Of a stretch of DNA of 5,251 nucleotides, positions 1 to 5,251 are shown piece after piece. The position numbers and the translations under genes were made by a program. The notes under the pieces were generated by a model. It made no database searches. It worked only from the letters and a program-made list of their open reading frames with translations, and was not told the DNA's origin. Position 1 is the first letter of the stretch; each line of letters opens with the position of its first letter. Where the stretch lies: NCBI GenBank assembly GCA_026391755.1, contig JAPLDN010000390.1, forward strand, positions 1-5,251, written 5' to 3'. The stretch comes from Bacteroidota bacterium. Its GTDB lineage: Bacteria > Bacteroidota > Bacteroidia > Bacteroidales > FEN-979.

Positions 1-425
1 TTAATGAAAAGCAGATGGAGGCCTATGTGAAGCAGTATTTCGGTTTTATCCGTCCCGAATTTGTTGCATTTGTTTTGGATCCTGAAGATCATATTGTTGG
101 CTTCGGGGTCACCATGCCGTCAGTCACCAGGGCTTTACAAAAATCAAACGGAAAGTTCTTTCCTTTCGGCTGGATCAATTTACTGAAATCGGTGTATTAT
201 AATGACACCATCGACATGTACCTGGTGGGCGTTCATCCCGACTATCATGGAAAAGGCGCTGCAGCTTTGGTGTGGAAGTATCTTCATGAGGCATACCGTA
301 AACACGGGATAACAAAGGCCTACTCGAATCCCCAGCTGGAGGATAATGCCAGGGCTCTGTCAATCTGGAAGAGTTTCAATGGGAGGCAAATTATAAGGCG
401 GCGCTGCTGGGTAAAGCATTTCTGA
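1..425 (+). CDS. GNAT-like N-acetyltransferase, C-terminal part (5' end outside window)
   Basis: The reading frame is open to the left edge: the codons before the ATG at base 15 (Asn-Glu-Lys-Gln) continue it without a stop. That ATG is therefore probably an internal methionine and the gene starts upstream. Counting from it, residues 67-82 (DMYLVGVHPDYHGKGA) match the GNAT motif A pattern: a beta strand, then V-x-P-x-Y and an acetyl-CoA phosphate-binding loop, here H-G-K-G-A-A, with His where Gln or Arg is usual. Helix and strand segments follow, with SNPQLEDN at 104-111 and a basic end (RRRCWVKHF). From memory, similar Bacteroidota proteins are about 370 residues long with the GNAT fold at the C-terminus, but the substrate is not known to me. 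The gene converges on the susD-like gene and shares a hairpin terminator with it. Assignment to the GNAT fold is fairly secure; the acceptor molecule is unknown. Confidence 0.8.
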   Translation, partial: NEKQMEAYVKQYFGFIRPEFVAFVLDPEDHIVGFGVTMPSVTRALQKSNGKFFPFGWINLLKSVYYNDTIDMYLVGVHPDYHGKGAAALVWKYLHEAYRKHGITKAYSNPQLEDNARALSIWKSFNGRQIIRRRCWVKHF

Positions 426-427
426 AA

Positions 428-460
428 ATAAAAGAGGCGGCTTGCGGCCGCCTCTTTTAT
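428..460. terminator. Bidirectional intrinsic terminator between convergent genes
   Basis: A perfect 14-bp inverted repeat has arms at 428-441 (ATAAAAGAGGCGGC) and 447-460 and a 5-base loop, TTGCG. The stem has a G/C-rich core, with an A run on the left arm and a T run on the right arm, so on either strand the transcript has a G/C hairpin ending in U residues. It starts 3 bases after the acetyltransferase stop codon and lies 14 bases past the susD-like stop codon on the other strand. It is therefore placed to end both convergent transcripts. The function is inferred from structure and position. Confidence 0.9.
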
Positions 461-474
461 CAATGTCAATCTGA

Positions 475-1884
475 TTATTTGGTTGGTGCTGCAACATCCC
501 ACCATACTCTCGACCAGAGGGTAATGTCGGTCGGTGTATTCGGGTTGTAGTTAGTTTCACTCTGAGCTTCAGGATAATGCCTGGGCATCACATTCATCTG
601 GGCTGAGCCTAACGGATTAGCCTGAAGGCCGATTACGTTGTCGGTCCTTCTCCAGTCATTGAATCCTTCAGCCTGGTTATACAGGGCGATCCATTTCTGG
701 GTCATGATCTCCTTATAAAGCGGTGCACCTGATGCATAATTGATATATTGGGAGTAAATAGCCATCCAGGCGGTATAGTCGGCTCCCCATTTTTCCATAG
801 AAGCTGTAACAGCTGCAAGAAGGGCAGCCCTGACGTTTGTCACAGGGGCATTGGTCTTATACAGACATTCTGCCTTCATGAACAGGGTCTCAACATAGGT
901 GACGAACGGAACCGGAGCTGAAGCAGCTGCAACAGCGTTGCCCGGCATTGATACGTCGGCACTCACTTCACCCCAGCCATTGCCGATATAAGCGGTATCC
1001 CCGACAGCCGTTGCAAAGAACGGGAGCCTGGGATCATGGCGAACAAGTAGCAGGGTATCGATGAATACCTTGGCCATAGTAATATCACCACGCTGGGTCA
1101 TGAACTGGTACAAGGGGTTCTGTGAGCCTGCTGCATCAAAGAAGTTGAATTGCAGGTCATTTGCATTGCTGCTGATAGCGCCATCAAGAGCAGCAAGGGC
1201 CTGAGTAAATGCTGTATTGTCAAGCTTGCATTTATGCAGGATGTAACGTGCTTTAAGCGAATGAGCTGCTTCAAGCCATAATGCAGGATCGCCACCATAC
1301 ATAACGTCCCCGTCAACCGTGGGTGCGCCTGGTGTGCTTAACTGGATGATAGCATCGTCGAGCAGCCTGAGGATTTCAGTGTAAACCGATTCCTGAGAAT
1401 CAAAAGTCGGTGTAAGATTACCAACGCCCTGGAATGCAGCTGATAAAGGAATAGCGCCCCAGAAATCTGATGTAATACCCAGTGAATTTGCCATAAGTAC
1501 CTCGGCAATGCCCATGTAAGTGGGGTTTCCACCTGTAGCTTTACCGGCTATGGTCTTAAGGTTCATCATGGTGTTAGTGTAATTGGTCACCCACAGGTTG
1601 TTGATATCCGAAGGAAGCAGATAATAGTTTGCTGTGCTCTGTGACTGACGGGCAACGCCCTGGAAATATTGCAGCCAGATGGAGGTAACCCTGCAAAGGT
1701 CATTCCCCCCGATAGTGTTGTAGGCCATGTTAGCCTGAACACCTGTCAAAATGGAACCCATGGGCACATCGGAAGGTGCATCCGGGTTTACATTTAGGTC
1801 GGTGTTGATCCATTTCTTGCATGAACCAAGCGCCAAAGCCATCATGAAAACCAGCCCTATGAGTTTTATGTTAATGTTTTTCAT
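475..1884 (-). CDS. SusD/RagB-family outer-membrane lipoprotein (SusD-like_2 type)
   Basis: This 469-residue protein is the likely surface lid and ligand-binding partner of the SusC-type transporter encoded just upstream. Residues 1-21 form a lipoprotein signal peptide (MKN..., hydrophobic core 8-20) ending in a lipobox L-G-S-C with Cys22 as the lipidated residue. Family signatures follow in order: DLNVNPDAPSDVP (29-41), SIWLQYFQGVARQ (68-80), DFWGAIPLSAAFQG (140-153), SQESVYTEILRLLDDAI (163-179), GGDPALWLEAAHSLKARY (197-214), YVETLFMKAECLYKTN (330-345) and QKWIALYNQAEGFNDWRRT (396-414). The opening NVNP motif and the QGVARQ segment fit the SusD-like_2 branch better than classical starch-binding SusD. 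The helical repeats expected for the TPR-like core are present and the length is normal. The ATG at 1884 is the only start giving an intact signal peptide. It is preceded by an A-rich leader without a Shine-Dalgarno sequence, as is usual in Bacteroidota. The substrate cannot be deduced. Confidence 0.95.
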   Translation of the reverse strand: MKNINIKLIGLVFMMALALGSCKKWINTDLNVNPDAPSDVPMGSILTGVQANMAYNTIGGNDLCRVTSIWLQYFQGVARQSQSTANYYLLPSDINNLWVTNYTNTMMNLKTIAGKATGGNPTYMGIAEVLMANSLGITSDFWGAIPLSAAFQGVGNLTPTFDSQESVYTEILRLLDDAIIQLSTPGAPTVDGDVMYGGDPALWLEAAHSLKARYILHKCKLDNTAFTQALAALDGAISSNANDLQFNFFDAAGSQNPLYQFMTQRGDITMAKVFIDTLLLVRHDPRLPFFATAVGDTAYIGNGWGEVSADVSMPGNAVAAASAPVPFVTYVETLFMKAECLYKTNAPVTNVRAALLAAVTASMEKWGADYTAWMAIYSQYINYASGAPLYKEIMTQKWIALYNQAEGFNDWRRTDNVIGLQANPLGSAQMNVMPRHYPEAQSETNYNPNTPTDITLWSRVWWDVAAPTK

Positions 1885-1928
1885 ATCTGTTTTGTTTTTA
1901 ATTTTTATTTTCTGTTTTCTGAAACGGC
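1885..1928 (-). other. susC-susD intergenic spacer and susD translation-start leader
   Basis: This 44-base spacer separates the susC-like stop codon from the susD-like ATG. Read on the minus strand it is very A-rich before the ATG and holds no hairpin, no G/C stem and no AGGAGG-like sequence. The absence of a terminator supports co-transcription of the two genes. The A-rich leader is the kind of start context Bacteroidota use in place of a Shine-Dalgarno sequence. Confidence 0.6.
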
Positions 1929-4900
1929 TTAAAATGCTAAGTTCAGACCAACGGTATAACTTTTTGTGCCGGGCATGTTGAAATAGTCGATACCCTGTGC
2001 ATTTGAAGCTCCCAGGAGGTTGGTTTCAGGATCGATACCCTGGTATTTGGTGCTGATCCAGAGGTTCGTGCCGGTGAAATAGACGCTCAGGCCCTTGATG
2101 AAGGTCTTCTTCAGCAAATTCGTGAAGTTGTAAGACAGGGTAAGAGTACGTAAACGAACCCAGCCCGAATTTTCTACGTAATCAGACATAGGTCCTGTGA
2201 AACCGCTTCCTACATTCTGTGTCCTCCAGAAATAGTCAAGTTTAACGGGAATAGTATTCGTTTGACCCTTGGAGTTCACACCCTGGAAAGTATACCATTC
2301 GTCGCGGTTTGCAGTTCCCTGGGAAGTCCCGAAATAATCGAGGGCCCCACGGGTGCCATTCCACATCATTCCACCGTATTTGATGTCAAACAACAAATAA
2401 AGGCTAAGGTCTTTCCACCTGAGGTTGGTTCCGATACCGGCAGTCCATTTGGGATCAACGTTTCCTAAGCCGACCATATCGTTGGTCATAATAGGATAAC
2501 CGTCATCGCCGATCAGGAGGTTTCCATGGGAATCCCTCTGCCAGTCATAACCGTAAATTGTACGGTAAGGCTGACCTGCAAAAGCATCAATTTCGGATCC
2601 TTCAAAACCACCGAGGAATAACTTGGTAACACCGGGAGCAAGAGCGTCAACATTGTTCTTGATCAATGACCAGTTTAACAGGATATCCCAGGTCCAGCTC
2701 TTTGACTTGATAGGAACAAGGTCAAGGGTAATTTCGTGTCCGTAGGTGGTCATAGATGCTGCATTCATTGTTGTTGTAGAATAACCTGTTGAGGCAGCGA
2801 TAGGAACCGACAGGATCAGGTCCTGTCCCTTATTATTAAAATAAGTATAGGAAATACCAAAACGGTTCTGCCAGAATTTAAGGTCAGTTCCGACTTCAAA
2901 GGTCTTGGTCTTTTCAGGTTTTAACTGGTTGTTCCCAAGGTTATTGCTTAATGCAAAGGCATTATTGCCATTCCAGGGGAATACAAGACCGGTTGTCCAT
3001 CCATCCAATACTGCCGGTGTATTATAATAGGTCATGGTATTATAAGGAGAAGCGTCTTTTGCAACGATAGCATAAGAGATCCTTACCTTTCCGTAAGGCA
3101 GTACCTTATTATCCTTGAGACCTGGCAGCTCGGTGAAGATCCAGCCTGCACCTATAGAGGGATAGAAGAATGAATTCTTGCCCTGGGGAAGTGTGGTTGA
3201 CCAGTCGTTACGGCCTGTTAGGCTCAGGTACAGCATGTTCTTCCATGATAACTGGAGGTCACCATAGATAGCAGCCCTTCTCACTTCTGAAGTTGTTGTA
3301 AAGGCACTGACGGTGGTCCCGTTGTTCAGGTTGTAATATTCAGGGATGACCATGCCATTCGCATTAGCCTGCAAACCCTTATAATATTGCTGGGTCATGT
3401 TCTGGCCGATGAGGAGTTTCAGGTTGAAGTCCTTGGCAAAGTCCTTGTCGATATTCATCATAAGGTCGGAGTTCATGTCCTTGCTTGTTTCCTGACCGTC
3501 CCTGTTCCAACCATCCGGATAAGCTGTGGCTGAATATTTGTTCAACTGGTCGTTCCATTTGCGTCCCCACCAGTCGATACCAAGGCGGTAAGTAAAGGAT
3601 AGCCATTTTGTAGCAAAATAATCAACCTGGACATTTCCAATCAAACGGTTGATCTGGTCGGAATATTTATTCTTATTGGCGGTCCAGTATGGATTGTCAT
3701 AGCCACGGCCGTGACGGTAACTTCTTTCAATAGTCCCATTCTGCTCGGTTGATAATTCGTATCCTGCCGAGTTGTCAAATGTATTGGGAGTCCTGAGGAG
3801 GCCGAGCATCACACCGGAAGTATTCGATCCCTGCTGGATACGGTCGCCGCCTGAGATCATATAATTTGCAGATCCGCTGAGTTTGAAATGATCGCCCATT
3901 TTGGTATCGCCGGCGATTTTGAAAGTATTCCTGCGGAATTTGTTGTTGGGGACGATTCCTTTGGACTGGTTGTCGGAGAAACTGAAATAGAAGGTCGACA
4001 CATCGGTACCGCCCGACAGAGACAGGGCGTTGTTGGTTGTGACACCCGTCTGGAAGAAGTCATAAGGATTATAGGTCTGGACTGCGCCGGTTTTGGAAAC
4101 CGAACTGTTATTTGAAACATTGGCCCCGGCAACATCGAAATCTTTCCAGGTATTCCATACCGATGGATCCTTCGATAAGGACATGGTATCGTTCTTGGCG
4201 CCCCAGGTGAGCCTGTCGCCCGAATACCATTTCCCGTTATGACCCTGTCCGTAAGTGGTCTGCATTTTCGGCAGCATGCTTACTTTGTCAAACTGGACAT
4301 AAGTGTTGAAATTCACACTGATCTTCTTGCCGGGTGTGTTTTTACCTTTCTTGGTTGTGATAACAATGGCCCCGGAAGCAGCGCGCAAACCATAAAGTGC
4401 CGTAGCAGCACCTCCTTTGAGGACGCTCATCGACTCGATATCGTCAGGGTTGAGGTCGATATTACGGTTTGAGGTGGCAACACCGTCAACACCGTAAATA
4501 CCGCCTGTTTCACTACCGGAAATGGGAACACCGTCAACGACATACAATGGCTGGTTGTTCTGGGTGATGGACTGAACCCCGCGGATCTGCACGTAGGTGG
4601 CACCACCGGCAACACCGGCTGAATTAATGATCTGGACGTCGGAAACTTTACCCTGCAGTGCGTTGACAGCATCCGTACGGGCGGCTTTCATGATATCGTC
4701 CGATCCTACGTCCTGAACGGAATAAGACAGAGCTTTGGATTCCCTGGGAATACCGATGGCTGTGACAACAACCTCATCCATATTCATGACGTCATTATCC
4801 ATTGCTACATCCAGGGTAGTTGCAGTCCCAATTGGGACCAACTTGGTTTTCATACCTACATAAGAGAAGGTAATACTTGTATACTTGGTCGGAACAGCAA

Positions 4901-5087
4901 GCACATATTTGCCATCCATCCCAGTATTGGTACCGATAGTGGTACCAGGCACCACAACAGTCACTCCAGGTATCGGTTGTTTATCATCCGAAGATGTAAC
5001 CGTACCGGAAATGACGCGTGTCTGAGCAAACACTCCCTGCAAGCCTGCCAGAAGCAAAATTGCAAGGATCAGCGTAAATTTTCTCAT
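1929..5087 (-). CDS. SusC/RagA-family TonB-linked outer-membrane transporter
   Basis: This 1052-residue protein is expected to form the 22-stranded TonB-dependent barrel that imports the ligand captured by the adjacent SusD-like lipoprotein. Residues 1-21 are a signal peptide (MRK, then a Leu/Ile-rich core, predicted cut after GVFA21). Residues 24-98 form a carboxypeptidase-regulatory-like domain (SGTVTSSDDKQPIPGVTVVV, later GMDGKYVLAVP). A TonB-box-like MDEVVVTAIG (103-112) follows. The plug (about 118-248) holds LYVVDGVPISG (181-191) and LYGLRAASGAIVITTKKG (231-248). The barrel carries SusC/RagA family blocks: IVPNNKFRRNTF (378-389), LTGRNDWSTTLPQGKNSFFY (623-642), LPYGKVRISYAIVAKDASPY (663-682), LKPEKTKTFEVGTDL (722-736), WVRLRTLTLSYNF (976-988) and YQGIDPETN (1015-1023). 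The protein ends in YTVGLNLAF, whose terminal Phe is the expected barrel-assembly signal. Length and domain order are normal and no frameshift is visible. The start is set by the signal peptide. Substrate is unknown; SusC/RagA homologs import either glycans or peptides. Confidence 0.97.
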   Translation of the reverse strand: MRKFTLILAILLLAGLQGVFAQTRVISGTVTSSDDKQPIPGVTVVVPGTTIGTNTGMDGKYVLAVPTKYTSITFSYVGMKTKLVPIGTATTLDVAMDNDVMNMDEVVVTAIGIPRESKALSYSVQDVGSDDIMKAARTDAVNALQGKVSDVQIINSAGVAGGATYVQIRGVQSITQNNQPLYVVDGVPISGSETGGIYGVDGVATSNRNIDLNPDDIESMSVLKGGAATALYGLRAASGAIVITTKKGKNTPGKKISVNFNTYVQFDKVSMLPKMQTTYGQGHNGKWYSGDRLTWGAKNDTMSLSKDPSVWNTWKDFDVAGANVSNNSSVSKTGAVQTYNPYDFFQTGVTTNNALSLSGGTDVSTFYFSFSDNQSKGIVPNNKFRRNTFKIAGDTKMGDHFKLSGSANYMISGGDRIQQGSNTSGVMLGLLRTPNTFDNSAGYELSTEQNGTIERSYRHGRGYDNPYWTANKNKYSDQINRLIGNVQVDYFATKWLSFTYRLGIDWWGRKWNDQLNKYSATAYPDGWNRDGQETSKDMNSDLMMNIDKDFAKDFNLKLLIGQNMTQQYYKGLQANANGMVIPEYYNLNNGTTVSAFTTTSEVRRAAIYGDLQLSWKNMLYLSLTGRNDWSTTLPQGKNSFFYPSIGAGWIFTELPGLKDNKVLPYGKVRISYAIVAKDASPYNTMTYYNTPAVLDGWTTGLVFPWNGNNAFALSNNLGNNQLKPEKTKTFEVGTDLKFWQNRFGISYTYFNNKGQDLILSVPIAASTGYSTTTMNAASMTTYGHEITLDLVPIKSKSWTWDILLNWSLIKNNVDALAPGVTKLFLGGFEGSEIDAFAGQPYRTIYGYDWQRDSHGNLLIGDDGYPIMTNDMVGLGNVDPKWTAGIGTNLRWKDLSLYLLFDIKYGGMMWNGTRGALDYFGTSQGTANRDEWYTFQGVNSKGQTNTIPVKLDYFWRTQNVGSGFTGPMSDYVENSGWVRLRTLTLSYNFTNLLKKTFIKGLSVYFTGTNLWISTKYQGIDPETNLLGASNAQGIDYFNMPGTKSYTVGLNLAF

Positions 5088-5181
5088 AACCGTTGATTTT
5101 TGTTAGTAAATGTGTTAATAATCAGTGACATTAATAGATTGGGATTATATTGTGATATATTTAACTGCCACTAAGAAAAAG

Positions 5182-5213
5182 CAAGTTTACTACTTTGTAA
5201 GGGGATTAACAAA
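5182..5213 (-). promoter_or_regulatory. Candidate Bacteroidota-type promoter for the susC-susD unit
   Basis: Read on the minus strand there is a TTTG (complement of 5210-5213), a 20-base spacer, then TAAACTTG (complement of 5182-5189). This matches the known Bacteroides primary-sigma promoter (-33 TTTG/TTG, -7 TAnnTTTG) except for one C in place of T in the -7 box. Transcription would start near 5175-5178, giving a leader of roughly 90 bases before the susC ATG. The surrounding sequence is A/T-rich, so a chance match is possible. No other TAnnTTTG box with suitable spacing is visible between here and the susC start. Confidence 0.45.
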
Positions 5214-5219
5214 AAAAAC

Positions 5220-5251
5220 ATGAAAAAATTATACTTTTTTTTTACCCTTTA
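5220..5251 (+). CDS. Start of a divergent gene, probably an exported protein (3' part outside window)
   Basis: An ATG at 5220-5222 opens a frame reading MKKLYFFFTL to the right edge with no stop. A Met-Lys-Lys start followed at once by a run of Leu and aromatic residues is typical of the n- and h-regions of a Bacteroidota signal peptide. The preceding bases (AACAAAAAAAAC) form an A-rich leader without a Shine-Dalgarno sequence, like those of the two complete genes here. The frame would be transcribed away from susC across a shared 132-base intergenic region. Only ten codons are visible, so the product cannot be named, and a chance frame in A/T-rich sequence remains possible. Confidence 0.5.
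   Translation, partial: MKKLYFFFTL

Noticed and set aside
15..425. A complete 136-residue acetyltransferase starting at the ATG at base 15
   Set aside because: The frame stays open upstream to the window edge, and a complete GNAT fold would need more N-terminal sequence. The gene is treated as cut by the window instead.
1751..1981. Plus-strand 76-codon frame across the susC-susD junction
   Set aside because: It covers the antisense of the susD signal peptide and the spacer. Its hydrophobic stretch is the complement of A/T-rich leader and signal sequence, and no independent gene evidence is seen.
3379..3606. Alternative minus-strand frames inside susC (for example 3379-3606, 3857-4135 and 4427-4672)
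   Set aside because: These overlap the intact SusC frame on the same strand, have low-complexity composition and carry no motifs. The SusC frame is continuous, so they do not indicate a frameshift.
3888..4472. Plus-strand open frames at 3888-4115 and 4239-4472, antisense to susC
   Set aside because: They lie wholly inside the strongly supported susC coding region, show no recognisable domain, and are explained as shadows of its codon pattern.
5111..5133. Short inverted repeat TTAAT...ATTAA in the susC leader, considered as a riboswitch or attenuator stem
   Set aside because: Only five A/T pairs enclose a 10-base loop, with no G/C core and no following U-tract. It is too weak to support a regulatory RNA.
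5144..5149. ATTATA (5144-5149; reads TATAAT on the minus strand), resembling an E. coli -10 box
   Set aside because: Bacteroidota primary sigma factors do not use the E. coli-type -10 box, and no TTGACA-like partner is present at the right distance.
5146..5159. Small inverted repeat TATAT-TGTG-ATATA in the susC leader, resembling part of a CRP half-site
   Set aside because: The arms are only 5 A/T pairs in an A/T-rich region, and the second TGTGA/TCACA half-site is missing. This is expected by chance.

Overview
The window looks like a chromosomal piece from a member of the Bacteroidota, most likely an environmental or gut Bacteroidales-type organism. The main evidence is a tandem SusC/SusD outer-membrane pair, which is essentially a hallmark of that phylum. 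Supporting evidence is the lack of Shine-Dalgarno sequences before the genes, where A/T-rich leaders are found instead, and an upstream element resembling the Bacteroidota promoter (TTTG, 20-base spacer, TAnnTTTG-like box). Species cannot be assigned by reading alone.

Layout from left to right. (1) Bases 1-425, plus strand: the C-terminal end of a GNAT-like acetyltransferase whose start lies outside the window. (2) Bases 428-460: a strong perfect hairpin with A and T flanks, placed between two convergent genes and probably terminating both. (3) Bases 475-1884, minus strand: a complete SusD-family outer-membrane lipoprotein. (4) Bases 1885-1928: a 44-base A/T-rich spacer without a terminator. 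(5) Bases 1929-5087, minus strand: a complete SusC/RagA-family TonB-dependent transporter. (6) Bases 5088-5219: an A/T-rich upstream region with a candidate promoter firing leftward into susC. (7) Bases 5220-5251, plus strand: what appears to be the first ten codons of a divergent gene with a signal-peptide-like start, cut by the window edge.

The two large genes form one transcription unit, read susC then susD. SusC is expected to be the TonB-powered beta-barrel channel and SusD the surface lipoprotein lid that captures the ligand and closes over the barrel. The unit appears to end straight after susD. No glycoside hydrolase, peptidase, surface glycan-binding protein or regulator is visible in the window, so the substrate (glycan, peptide or other) cannot be read from the context. 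I see no mobile element, CRISPR array, RNA gene or clearly new system. The points most worth following are the cut divergent gene at the right edge and the compact two-gene unit without a visible partner enzyme.
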